From Diadema setosum (lineage: Eukaryota > Echinodermata > Echinoidea > Diadematoida > Diadematidae): a stretch of DNA of 64,000 bases. Positions within the stretch are counted from its first letter, which is position 1. Every line of letters starts with the position of its first letter. The stretch is taken from NCBI RefSeq assembly GCF_964275005.1, contig NC_092693.1, positions 24,641,122 through 24,705,121 on the forward strand, written 5' to 3'. The notes under the pieces are model-generated. The model saw nothing but the letters and a program-made list of their open reading frames with translations, had not been told where the DNA came from and ran no database searches. Position numbers and translations under genes: made by a program. This document shows positions 51,707-62,934 of this stretch, piece by piece.

Positions 51707-51882
51707 TTGCGCCGGTCTGCTCTGCACAAACAGCTATTAATTCTGGTAATCTATAATGATATTTGTTGTTAAAGTATTAGGGTCTCTACTGCACGTGTCG
51801 TCTTAACAGTGTCAAGCTGTACTCTAGACATACTGGGAGAACCATGCGATATGGTAGTCGCCATGTCTAGCGACATTCTAGT

Positions 51883-52239
51883 TTAAAGGTCCAGTTTACC
51901 TTTGGGAGCAGTGATTTCAAAAATGTTCAAGATATCACATTTGATGCATATGTGTAGGTCTGTTGTATCATAAAACATCCTACCATATGAAATATTGGCA
52001 ATAAAACCTAAAATATAAGGAGATATCAGGGTTTTTCTCAGTAAACCGTAACTGTATACGGTTTAATCTGGAAACATTTTTATTATAACTATTGTTCACA
52101 TTTTGTGTATTTAACAACACTTCACATCAATTATACGGATTCAAATTTTGACAGTGGTTGTTTCTATCCCTAACTCACATTTTAGAACTATTTTAAAGCA
52201 CTAATGCTTTCACCTGCAAATGGTAAATTATGCCTTTAA
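51883..52239. mobile_element. TTAA-flanked MITE, family A, copy 4
   Basis: TTAAAGGTCCAGTTTACC ... AAATTATGCCTTTAA. Confidence 0.88.
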
Positions 52240-52799
52240 TATTGTTGTCCAAAATGACGTCATGAACTGTAGTGGTGACGGCACCGAAAATGTTAAAGTT
52301 CACAACTTTTGAATCGATTGTCCGGTTTTCCTCAAACTTTCACTGAAGTGTTCTATCAATATATAGGCCTATTGCTGATTTTACTCCATCCACATTTTAT
52401 ATTTTGGCTTTGATTTCCTTTAAACGATGTGCACCCTTAAAGCATGTGACATGCCACTAATGAACATGTTGTGTTATTACGTTCCTTATACAGAGGTCCC
52501 GATGCTAATCTAATTCTAGATCTCAGTAGGCCTAATTCTTTGCCACAATAATGATACATATTGCTAATTGTGATGAAAATACGATGATTTCCATTAGTGT
52601 TCAAACGTCAAGTTCAATCGGGATGCCCACCTATGAAGAAGGATTAACCTGGAGAGATTCTACTTTTTCATGCTTTGGCATGCTATATAATCTGAATTTT
52701 AACCAAAAGATTATAGGTAACATTGAACAGTCCCTTTAATTTTCCCATTTTCAATACAGTGGTGAAAACTGTGATATCCTTTTTACAACTCTTTGTATT

Positions 52800-53120
52800 C
52801 ATAATATACCTAAAAAAATAAAAGGTTATAGAACTAATTGTTTTAATAAATTTATTTGGTCAAGTTATAGCGTCAACTACTGTGCAATGACTAAGTGCTT
52901 TGAATATGGTTGATATTAGGGCACTTGCCCTTGCACAGAAATTGGTCTGGGTCAAATAAACTTTAGATGATAATTTTGACAGTGAATGTGAACGAGTGGA
53001 AATTTAACTTTAGCTGAATTTCACAAAGATTTCATGATTTTATTTCGAGCACAAGCTCCCGAGAGTGTTCTCAAAACTCTTAATTTTCAAGTTACAGAAA
53101 ACTTGAGAACTTGTGGTATG
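52800..53120 (+). pseudogene. Decayed Tx1/L1 ORF2 fragment (connection domain)
   Basis: In one plus-strand frame it reads MVDIRALALAQKLVWVK, stop, TLDDNFDSECERVEI, aligning with [17 protein letters not shown] and [15 protein letters not shown] of the LINE in TRIP13 intron 4. Upstream FNKFIWSSY fits FYSFIWNGG. Several stops and a frame change show it is dead. Confidence 0.7.
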
Positions 53121-53125
53121 TGTTT

Positions 53126-53480
53126 ATTATTATTATTATTTATTCGGCAATTCAACATACAATACAAACGGACATAGAATATAAACAGAAAATCGTATTA
53201 CATGATATAAGAATTGTGGTGATTCCAGGTGCATGCCGCTAGTTGCCAGGGGAGGAAAAGGCAAACTTAATCACCGAGGCTCGAGGTCTTCCTCCCCACC
53301 CAGTGCATGCATGCACCCAGAATCAGCTATATCAATGTTAAACAGTTACAAACATTATCAAATAATACATTATTACACAAAATTGCACTGAATTCAAACA
53401 CAAATTTAACTAAAACTAACTGATTATGACCGATGCCCACCCTGACCTGATGATCTTAGCTCATCCAGCAAAACTGGTGA
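53126..53480 (-). mobile_element. Possible LINE 3' end, minus strand
   Basis: The plus strand shows (TTATTA)n then 'tattcggcaattcaacatac', which on the minus strand is unique sequence running into an A-rich tail of the kind seen at LINE 3' ends. No reverse transcriptase is attached. Tentative. Confidence 0.3.
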
Positions 53481-53494
53481 TTTGATATTCTTTC

Positions 53495-53524
53495 AAAACA
53501 AACAAACAAACAAACAAACAAACA
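53495..53524. repeat. (CAAA)n microsatellite
   Basis: Seven aaac units. A similar run is at 29112-29140. Confidence 0.85.
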
Positions 53525-54401
53525 GTACCGCTGCAGCACATTGCCCAACGATGATCACAAACATTATGTTCTGCTCATTTAAAACTGAACATCCTTGCCA
53601 AAATCTCAATGCAGAAACCCAGCCTTTGGAGTGAGCAAAACACTGGTACACCTTGTAATATATATATTTTTTCTAAAAATACTGTTGCCATGACAACACA
53701 TTATCTAACACCGACATGTGACAAAGGTTGCACAGTCCTTATAGGAAAACAGCCACATAATACATCAAACCTAAACTCAAATTCAAGTACAGTAAACTGA
53801 GGGAGTGTTCAGTCAATTAACTGTATACTATGGATACAAAAAACGTGGTTACTATAGCAATGTATTGCTTTAACACTGGAAAAAAAAAAAACAATAGAAT
53901 TTGCACACCTACTGTGTAGGCCTATGTACTATTCCGGCCATATATACCAAAATCTAAGTCAAATGCCTAGAACCTGAGCCACACATGGCACATTATTCGA
54001 CAATAGGACCAGAAAAAAAAAAACTCTGCACATTTACATACTGGTTCCACATGCCAAAATACAAAACTGAACCATGCACAAGTAAACTATTTTCAATAAA
54101 TCTGTTTAAAAGAAATACTTTTTTACGTTTAAAGAAAGATTCTACACACTTTGGTTTAAGTCACTCACAAAGTTAACTTGAACCTTAGGGAAATGCACAA
54201 ACTCGATTTGTTGTGGTAAAGCAAGAACAGTTGTTTAAAAACTATAAAAAAAAAAATGTTTTTATTATCCTGTCTGGTATAAAGGTATTAGAGCAATACA
54301 GGATGCAATTCATAATAATAATTGCTTTAAAGAACTGGTATTGGATTGTCTATAGGCCTTAAGAAGTATAGGCCTATACACTTCCTTAATAAAGGCAATC
54401 C

Positions 54402-55041
54402 TTAGAGAGGAAATCCAGTCCAAATATAAGTTAGTCTGACAAAAAAAAAAAAGAGTATAATTTTACGATTTCAACTTTAAACATTTGACTGAAATCGGTT
54501 GAAAAATAAACTGAAGAAGTTATGAAATTTTGAAGTTTTGATAATTTATCCTAAACAGTTCTTGTACAGTGGGTATATGAATATGCAGATGAGTGAGCTA
54601 ACCGTGTCATACCATCACAATTTTGCATTGATCGTGAACAAAAAAATGACAAAAATTCATTGTTTCTATCATTGAAAGTCTTTAACATAACGTTATTGCT
54701 GATGGCTGAATAACTTCACAATAGTGATCAGTTATAGATATATGAGGATTCGAGCCTCGGGCATAATTGCGTTTGAATGAAAAACTGGAAATTTCCAAAT
54801 AATTATGTACAAACTATTATTATGGTAAGTTGTGAGGGAATGACATGCTCACTTTGCCATTTGCATATTCATATTTACTGTTCAAGAACTGTTTCCCACC
54901 AAAATAGCGAAACTTCAAAATGTCATAACTTCCTTATTTTTCTTTATTTTTCATCCGATTTCGATCAAATTTATACCGTTGAACTCGTAATAATTTACTC
55001 TTTCTTATCAGATTAACTTTTGGACTGGATTTCCCCTTTAA
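54402..55041. mobile_element. Foldback MITE, GGAAATCCAGTCC family
   Basis: Left gaggaaatccagtcc and right ggactggatttcccctttaa. Most of the 640 bp is inverted-repeat arm: 'aagaagttatgaaattttga' near 54512 pairs with 'tcaaaatgtcataacttcct' near 54915. TTAA at the right end and TTAG at the left suggest a decayed TTAA duplication. Confidence 0.75.
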
Positions 55042-55280
55042 TTGTATAGATATTGTGGTCGAACGATGAGAGACCCATATTAATTACGTGCTAATAACCT
55101 TTCAAGATTCTTCTATTCAGTGTTTATCAAAATTCTTTTACCCTATAAAGATGTGGAAAGTGGAATGAAAATTTTATAATGGTCCCTTATCCAGAAGAAT
55201 AATTTTAAGTGTGCGATAACACATGAAATCCTTTTATTTCACTAGGCTTTTCACAAGGCTATATATGGCCACGAACGATT

Positions 55281-55284
<4 letters not shown>

Positions 55285-55317
<33 letters not shown>
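55285..55317. repeat. (GT)n microsatellite
   Basis: About 33 bases of gtgtgt. Confidence 0.9.
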
Positions 55318-55320
<3 letters not shown>

Positions 55321-56559
55321 TCCAAGATAAAGAGATCAGACAATGACCTATTGCTTATAAAATGCAATCAGATGTCGGATTCCATTGAATATATTTTGAT
55401 TGAGTGTGCCGTTGCTTTGTGTGACCTATGAGTACTATTGTCATGAGTCTTTTCAACTATTTGGTTGCAGAAAAGACCATCAACTATCTTTCTCAACTTT
55501 TTTCTTTTGTTTAATATAACCATTTTTATATTCATCGCTGTAAGTTTAGAAAATAGAAGCCCGATTTTCAATCTCTTCTTATTTTCTATTTAAAGTGAAA
55601 TATAAATCTGAATTCGTTATTCCTGCTATAATTTATAAGCACGATAACACTGATAGACAACACGCATTTTCAAAAGTTTGTAGGCCTATATTTGTTAGGC
55701 CTGAATTTGATTTGTATAAACTTGTACTATGCTTTTTTTGTGAGCTGGTTCTTGAGTACCAAATGATAATAATAATAATGATATTTTAAAAAAAAGGTTT
55801 CATCGGTATGCATAAACCCCCAGTTTGTATCATTTTTACAATCTGTCACAAACTGCCCTTTTCGCCCTCGATCTATATGATCCTTCTTGCCGGCCTATTC
55901 TATGTACCCTTCTCTCGACCTGACCGTAGATAGGCCTATACTTCGTTTCCCAACTCTCCCCCCTCATGACCTCTCTGCCCTAATATAGTTAGCTCCTACT
56001 TCCCAAATTCTTTGAAAAAAAAAGAAACAAAATGGGATCACAATCTTAAACCATATAAGATATGCCATGTAAAAATAAGAGTCTTTAATTCATGCACTGC
56101 ATGGTGTGAAGAGAGTCAGGACATTCCAGGTGAGTTCCTCACAGAACTCATAACCCTTATCATCATTTTATTATGTTGGACAGACTTTGGTAGTCGAAAC
56201 ACACAGAGAAAATCTTTCTGTGCTTTTTCCTACCAACCTCATATGCATGGGATTTATGGAGTAAATTATCTCCTTGTAACCAGTTCTCGGGAACCACATT
56301 CAAGTTGCATCATTATATCGGTGTGAAATGGGAATGGCTTGAAAGTTCTTGATTATACCAGCAATGATTATCAGCAGTTATATATCAATCTGTCATAAGG
56401 TACGCTCAGCTTAAAAAAAAAAAAAAAAAAAAAAGTATACACTTTTTCCAGTTCATATTTTAATTGGTAAAATCATTGTGTCATAATACACACCATACTA
56501 AAAGTTATCTAATATTGCTTATCAGCTGGTATAGGCTTATGCAAAAGAAAATTGTACGC

Positions 56560-57390
56560 ATGAGGGCCGAACACATTAGTTTTTGTCCTCCAAGGCACAA
56601 AAGTAAAAATTGCAGAGATTGTCATCGAAATTCATTCTGCAAATGCCCTTCAAGATAACAATGATAACAAAACAGAGGCGGATCCAGGAATTTCGTAAAG
56701 AGGGGGCGTGTTTACAAAAATAAAGGGGGCGCACGCACCCCTCCCCCCATTTTTTTCTTTTTATTTCTTTTGTTTCAACAAAAAATAAAGGGGGGCGTGC
56801 GCCGTTTCTGGTCCTCCCTGGATCCGCCCCTGCAAAAGACCTATAACGCAATGAGAGACATGAATAAAATAGCAGAAATAAGTTTTCGTTCCCTTGTTTA
56901 AGGTATTCTCAAACAAAAACATTGTGGGGAAATTGAAGGGGGACATGAAAATATTATGTCAGTTCAAACTACATGACATATAGGGAGTACAGAATGGACA
57001 GAATTTCTTTGTCTAATTTTTTGATTAAGGAAATTCAGAACTCATGAGATAAATTCAAGAACTAAACATAATTCAAAGTTTCCTTAATTTGTTTCAAATT
57101 TCTATCCATTTTGTTACCATTTCTTCTCCCCTTATGTCTTTTGAATATAGATATGAGAGAATGATCTTCGTTTTCCTCTTTTATTTATTTATGTTTCTTT
57201 TTTGCCTTAATCTATGTTTCGGAATAGTTACACAGACATTTTAGAGATCATGTGTTGATTTTTGCAGATTTGTATTCATTGTTACATATGGAAGATAGAT
57301 TGAATAACAATTTGTCAATTTTTTTTTGCCATTTTTACTTTTGTGCCTTGGAAGAGAAAAACGAATGTGTTCACTCGTGGGCATTTTAAA
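56560..57390. repeat. Divergent inverted pair encoding a shared RHKSKN peptide
   Basis: 56569-56612 and the reverse complement of 57331-57374 agree at about 40 of 44 bases around 'ccaaggcacaaaagtaaaaa'. The plus-strand reading gives EHISFCPPRHKSKN; the minus-strand reading of the other gives EHIRFSLPRHKSKN. Not recognised as a known domain. Could be two fragments of one transposon in opposite orientations, or its inverted ends. Confidence 0.5.
56683..56832. mobile_element. Palindromic GGCGGATCCAGG MITE, copy 3
   Basis: CAGAGGCGGATCCAGG ... CTGGATCCGCCCCTG with CAAAA directly repeated on both sides (5-bp duplication). It lies inside the RHKSKN inverted pair. Confidence 0.8.
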
Positions 57391-57779
57391 AGTTTCCCTT
57401 CTTCCTAGGTTGACAGACAATTTAATTTGCTTTAACATGGTGTATAAAACATTAATATTAGCCAAATGATCTATGAGAAAGATGAGCTTGAAAAGTATTT
57501 ACTTTTTTTTTCTGAATGTAAATTTAAAGCATAAAATGATCGAGATAGCAGCGGCCCAGCATCGCCTGAGCTTCCTTGTTAATTAAAGTTGTTTGGTATT
57601 TACACGATATTACCGTCCACTAGCTCCAGAGTACCTCAAAATTGCTTCCCAAACGTTACAATACACGATATAATGAGAAACTAATCACTGCTGATCACCG
57701 AGCTTTGTTGGTGGAACCAGGGAGGTGGGAAGAGACCAAAGATGTAGTGTAAGATGTTTGGTGGAACTCTTTCGCTTTT

Positions 57780-58380
57780 ATTCAGTACAACGAAAAAGCG
57801 TTACTGTTGCCATAGCAAGACCCAGCATTCTATTGTTTCGATCGAGCTAGCGATCGCCAGCCTCCGTAAGCTTCCCCCGCGCGCTGCCGGGCCTTTCTCG
57901 CTCGCAATTCGCAGGGTTTCCCGCACCTCTCGCGCTGAGAGTGAGTGCTCTTTGGTACATGGCGCTCACAATACACTTATCATACTTAGCATGCGCAGTA
58001 TAACGTGAAACCATAGGTTGGTAATGCGGTGTATATGCGCAGTGTACGTGAGTAGTGTGACATGCTAAAAGCAAGCAAGGAGCTTGCATGCTTGTCGTCA
58101 TCAGAGTCCGTAGCGTAGTGTGAGTGAACTGTGCTGAGAGGGTCGGGTATGGGTTTCGCCATCGGCTGGAAACTCTAAATATTTTGTCATATAGAGTTGA
58201 ACCTGAATTTACTGAAAACTACGTGATCGACGACTACTAGTCACTGACTAGTATGCTGAACTTCACAACCGGGCCGCGATCGAGAGTGCTAGCCTGAGTT
58301 TTTCGTGGGTGGCAGTGCAGTGGGTTAGCTTTCTCTGCTCTGCTGAATTGAAAGGTAGAGTAGTAGAGTCTAACGTGTTA
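57780..58380. promoter_or_regulatory. CpG-rich stretch, possible promoter
   Basis: Dense CpG around 57840-57930 (cccccgcgcgctgccgggcc) and scattered CpG to 58300, unlike the surrounding A/T-rich DNA. May serve a plus-strand gene starting near 58.1-59.2 kb. No core element identified. Confidence 0.3.
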
Positions 58381-59161
58381 GAGACACAATTAAATTAATG
58401 TTTTCTACCCAAGTAACACGTTTAGGTACTCTTTCTATCCATGTTTAACGTTAATACTAGTTAGATCTAGGCTTACTTCATAGGTTCTATGTACTAGTAG
58501 TACGTACACTTGTCTGTATAGAGGGTTCTGATACTTCTCCAATTAAATATAGGTAGGTAGGCTTAGGCCTACTAGTAACAAGGTGGGTGTAGGCCTAGGG
58601 TTATGTTTACTGTGTGTCTTGAATGATCATGGATGTGTGTGACAAGACTGGAACTGTTCAGTTCGAGTTGGTTGGGTCACACAGCCCAGCCAGGCTAGTG
58701 TCGGGCTAGGGTGCACATATTGATTTCATTATGTTTTATCATGGACCTAGGCCTATGTCATATGTAGGCCTTCTACACACATGGACGATGAACGGAGCGG
58801 AGGTCTTTCTTTGAAGTTTGATCCGACCTGCATCACCGCCACCTGATTTTATGTGCATCTCGTTGAGTATGGAAGTTTATCTTCTTAGTGGTCGTGAATT
58901 CTGTAACGCGTTAATCTCATTGACATTGACATTGGTCAATCACATAATTGATAAAATCCCGTATTAGGCCTATACCTGTGTTTGATACTCAGACCAACTA
59001 CTGAATATTACCCGTATTTCGTGAATAAGGTCATATTGTGCACATGCGCTAAATCCGCCACTGAATATTTTCTGTATTCTGTGATATGACGTCATGATAC
59101 TACATAGCTAGCTGTGTGTGTACGTATGAGCGCATAATCAGTTCGCAAGACGTAACTCAAC

Positions 59162-59347
59162 ATGGCTGACAGCCGGCGATTTCAACATCATTCACGAGAG
59201 AAAATCAGCGAGAAGAAGGTTAGCACAACACCCAAAAATACAGCAAAGGCCAATGCAAAGCGAAGGCAGCCTGGGCCCTCTCGAGCTCTCAAGGCATACT
59301 TGGAAGAAAGTGACGAAGTGTACCGTAGAGTTCAATGTAGAGTTCAG
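59162..59347 (+). CDS. Candidate first exon of an unrecognised protein
   Basis: Opens at ATG 59162 (MADSRRFQHHSREKISEKKV), is basic and then acidic (ALKAYLEESDEVYRRVQ), and reaches a good donor, GTTCA|gtgagt, at 59348. An alternative donor AAG|gttagc lies at 59219. Composition is protein-like, with no simple repeats. I do not recognise the family and could not find a partner exon before 64000. Against it: ACAGCCGGCGATTTCAAC also occurs at 59474-59491 outside the ORF, so this may be transposon-derived. Confidence 0.3.
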
Positions 59348-59615
59348 TGAGTATTCCGCATAGAGTTGGATTATTAAATCATAATCCAGCTCTATGGTAT
59401 TCCATGACTGGTGACGTTACGCACAGCAACGCACATCTATAATCAGCGCTAGCTCACGCATTCAAGTATTTCAACAGCCGGCGATTTCAACTCCACTCGC
59501 TGCAAAAAATTAACGGGAACAGAAGTAAAATCCTGGATTGCCTGTGTGACTTTACCAATGAGATTACACTACAGAATTCATGTAGATCTACACTTACATG
59601 TAAAAAGATAAAATC

Positions 59616-59753
59616 GTTACCCTCTGCTTGTTCTTACGAAATATGGGAAATATCTGCCATAATGGTATTCCATTTAGCCTCCGGCCTCATGGAATACTTG
59701 TATGGCACCAGACCGTAGATTTGCCTGTATTTTGTGAACAAGCAGGGGGTAAC
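59616..59753. mobile_element. Small inverted-repeat element
   Basis: gttaccctctgcttgttc at the left pairs with gaacaagcagggggtaac at the right. The centre carries a second hairpin built on 'tggtattccat'. A related hairpin with the same word lies at about 59347-59412. Confidence 0.65.
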
Positions 59754-60318
59754 TAAAAGTAACCTATTACCAAATGATTTTTATTCAATTGCTCCCAGCC
59801 AGCGGCTTCATTCTGAATTAAATCAGCTAAAAATTTGCCAGTATATAATTGAAATGATATTGATCATTCTAGCTGTAACAGTTTTCCTTGAAAAATAAGC
59901 CACGTACTCACAAAATCCGCATTTGAAATGACCCTTCCTAGTAAAAAGCTGCCTCTTTTAACCGATGCAAATTGTATTGTATTACCAAACGTGAGCCCTC
60001 TAATGGGGAAATTCATACAGTGTATTTTTCAGTCAGTGTGATTATAACACTGGATAACGAACATAACTTTTGTTATTGTGTATAAGTATGAATTTGCGGT
60101 AAATTGTACTTACGGTTTTTTGCTGCATTTCAGCAGTTTTCCAGTTTGGTTTCCCCTGTGACCGCTGTGAAATAACAGCGAGTAGATTCTAGTCCCATGC
60201 ATATAAAAAGCATTCTACAATGTACACGCTTTTAATGTACACATTCGGTAATAGGATACTGTTAGGTAATAGGATACCTGCCTATACATTCAGATGTTTG
60301 GACAATGACGCTTGTGTA

Positions 60319-61717
60319 ATAGACCGGTTTACTAATGATATGCATAATGACGTCAACCCCACGCGACCCTAGTGATTGTAACTAGGTCGGGCAAGCGAAA
60401 TAAGCGCGGACGCGCGCGCCACACTGTTTTTGCATTCACGCGTGTATTGTCTACGATCATTACTCGCTGCGGATTATCGACAACTTTTGTTTGCTATAAT
60501 CTTGCTTTGAGATGGCGTCAGCTTCAAGTTCTAGCCAAAGTTCGAGCAAGCCATGGAAGAATTGGACAGTTAAGGAATTAACTGAGTATTTGAGGGATAT
60601 AGGTGTGAGCACAAGCGGCTACAACAAGGAGAAACTCATCAAACTAGTGCAACTGCCGTAGCCGATTTGGATTTGCCCATCAATCCCGACCTCTCCCGGG
60701 CGGACACCGGCCGGTCACTGCTGCAGGAGAAGCTCGCTCTGGTAGGCTGCTCGTTCTCCGATCCTAACAAGCTCGCTGGGTTTACATCCAACTTTGACAG
60801 ATTTTGGACTCTTTGACGTGTTCAACTACCTGATCATCAATCGGACTGACTATGACTGTAAAAGCTAAAGGGATACAAGTCATTTGACGACTACCGTCTT
60901 TTCGCGGATGGGAGTGTTTCAAGCCTGAAGTTCAACGAGGTTTCGGACACGAGCCCTTTTCGTGTTTTCCTTAGTGAGGTTAGGCCGACCTGACATACCT
61001 CAACAAACCAACGTACCAGACCTGGGTCGTGATGATTAAGTCAACGGGGGAAATAAATGTTGCCTACTGCGAATGTCAGGGAGGTTAGGTCTATCATTGT
61101 TTTTGTTTTTAATTTTAGGTCTACGTCTAGATCTACTCTAGGTCTAGTCTATATAGGGCTAGGCCCCTAGGCCCTAACTGTTATTGTTAATAGAAAAATA
61201 GGTCAAAATCGCCATTCTATTTCATGAAGTTTAATCAGTCTGAGTCTAACTTATAAAAAAAATCCTTGGAAACATATCGATTATGAGAGATTCGTTGTCT
61301 AGTTTAGATTTCACAATCAATCATAATGCTTAGAATCATTGAAGTTTGAAGTGATGCGGTCATACTGTTGTATGTTCCGTAGCAGCAGTGTTTTCCACCC
61401 ATTTTCAGAACTACTGAAGACAAAATCGAAGCCAAAATTCAATAAAATCGAAACTATAGTCCAAATTGCGTTTGATCACAGCAGAATTTTCCCTCATCTA
61501 AGGTTGGGAATTGATTTAGAGCCACACGAAATGCCACGAGGTAAAGTCGAAGTTGATGCATCTTACACATGTACACAACATACACGTAAGTCTACATGTG
61601 GGGATGTATCGGGGACGGCTGCAGCAGCCGACGTTGCAGGCTCGCATCCTTTGTTTGCCTGAGGTTGCGGCCGTGTGCAAAATTAAAGATCTGTGCATAC
61701 ATTAGTAAACCGGTCTA
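60319..61717. mobile_element. 1.4-kb TIR element carrying a SAP/SWIM protein remnant
   Basis: AATAGACCGGTTTACTAATG (about 60318-60337) and its exact reverse complement (about 61700-61718) bound the region. The inside is CpG-richer than the flanks and contains the broken coding sequence 60512-61085 plus a 107-codon plus-strand ORF (61339-61662) that I do not recognise. The layout suggests an internally deleted DNA transposon. The flanks share TTGTG-like bases but no clean duplication can be fixed. Confidence 0.65.
60512..61085 (+). pseudogene. SAP domain plus SWIM zinc-finger type protein, frameshifted remnant
   Basis: From ATG 60512 (in Ser-rich MASASSSSQSSSKPWKNW) the reading gives a SAP-like DNA-binding helix pair, WTVKELTEYLRDIGVSTSG then YNKEKLIKLV, and stops at 60661. 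Moving frame, it continues ADLDLPINPDLSRADTG. Another frame gives LFDVFNYLIINRTDYD, and the next gives KLKGYKSFDDYRLFADGSV and SLKFNEVS. After a further break it reads YQTWVVMIKSTGEINVAYCE then CQGG, the start of a CxC...CxH SWIM finger, before a possible GT donor. At least three frameshifts separate otherwise conserved blocks. The same block order is found in invertebrate SAP-SWIM-YqaJ nuclease-like proteins, some of them carried by transposons. The YqaJ part is absent here. Confidence 0.7.
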
Positions 61718-62051
61718 TTGTGCATCGTCACTGACAAAAGAACCGTTTCCCTCATTTCCTTTTTATTTCGCTGAGGGTGCCTTTTCAGACTTAACTGCCT
61801 TTGGAAACTCGACAATGATATGCTGGAGCAGCAAACCTCAAATTATGACAAAAAGACCTATCTGAGTATCTCACTGAGCGTTGTTGTCTTGGCCGAAATC
61901 GTCGAAATGCAACACAAAAATGTAGAATTTTAGTAATGCTGAGTAGACCCTCACAATCAACATTCTACATTTTACATATTTAATAGAAACTATATACCTT
62001 GGATTTTGAAGATTTAGAGATTCTATATTTATCAAAAGATTTTACTGCATA

Positions 62052-62443
62052 TTAAAGGGACTGTACAGTTCTGGTAGAGGTGAGGATGTAGCTTTTAACG
62101 CTTCGCGAGATATTCAGAAACCAATCCATGAGATGTCAAAGAGCATGCAATTCTAAGGGGTATCAAAAGTTTATTTGATGAAAATCGGTTTTGAAATGGC
62201 CGAGATATCCAAAAACAAGGTGAAACAAAGAGATCCTAATGAAAGGTGTGGCCTGTCGCCTTTTATTATTATCACTTTTTTGGATATATCAGCCATTTGA
62301 AAACCAAGCTTCATCAAATAAACGTTTAATCCTGTTTAAAATTACATGCTCTTTCATATTTCATAAGAGGTTTCTCATTATCTCACTTAGGAATGTTATA
62401 AACCTGAATCCCCACCTCAACCAGTACTGTACAGTCCCTTTAA
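62052..62443. mobile_element. TTAA-flanked MITE, family C, copy 2
   Basis: TTAAAGGGACTGTACAGTTC ... CTGTACAGTCCCTTTAA. Arms invert around about 62245; 'gatgaaaatcggttttgaaa' pairs with 'atttgaaaaccaagcttcatc'. Better preserved than 1944-2336. Confidence 0.88.
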
Positions 62444-62934
62444 ATTGTTGGAAATATTCATGTTTGACCTTTTACCGTACAATACTAAATTTGAGCCTCA
62501 TTTGCCATTTTTCTCTATGTTGTCCACTCAACACGAAGGTGTGCAGTGAATTGTGTGTTTGAGTAGTGAATTTGATACTTGAAAGATGTTGATTTTACTA
62601 TCCCGTTATGAAAATCATGTTCGGAATTACAATGCGATTTTGCATTGTGCAAAAAGATAACTTTTTGTGGAGGGGTTAGCTTGAAGTATTTTTTTCAAAA
62701 TCAGAGAGAATAATTCACATAATGTTGCAAAATTTGTAATTTTCAGGACTTTATGAGTAACTGGCACAATCTAGTGCTACTGGTTGTATTTTTGCTCGAA
62801 TTTTCAGCCTCTGAGGACAGAATTCAGAGCAACGAATTTAAATGAGTGTCCGGTAACACGATTGACCCTCCTACTTAAATGATATTGATGAAATATGATG
62901 ACAAGTGAGGTATGACACTATCAGTAGAAGAGTT

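Larger units (their letters stand above)
47962..51760. repeat. Mosaic of degenerate units with G- and C-tracts
   Basis: Recurring phrases: 'aagtgtgcaccagat', 'ctgaatttcaattctgaaaatgc', 'cgcgtgggaggggg' followed by 'taccccctcccacaccctcc', and 'gatcctggaggatggggg'. They recur near 48190, 48900-49080, 49150-49440, 49800-49890, 50210-50270, 50690-50790, 50990-51075 and 51230-51310, in mostly the same orientation, with spacing of very roughly 300-500 bp. I read this as an old tandem expansion broken by later insertions (family A at 48289). No gene; proline-rich ORFs are tract artefacts. Confidence 0.65.

Noticed and set aside
51187..51772. Glycine- or proline-rich ORFs up to 180 codons
   Set aside because: Produced by the poly-C tract and CT-rich repeats; both strands and several frames are open, which is composition rather than coding.
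54740..54775. Possible tRNA B-box (ggattcgagcctcgg)
   Set aside because: No A-box, acceptor stem or cloverleaf around it, and it lies in a foldback MITE.
60300..60340. Precise target duplication for the 60.3-61.7 kb element
   Set aside because: Flanks share TTGTG/TGTG-like bases but the alignment depends on where the inverted repeat is ended, so no duplication length is claimed.
61339..61662. 107-codon ORF inside the TIR element as an independent gene
   Set aside because: No recognisable domain and no splice or start context; it is kept only as part of the element description.
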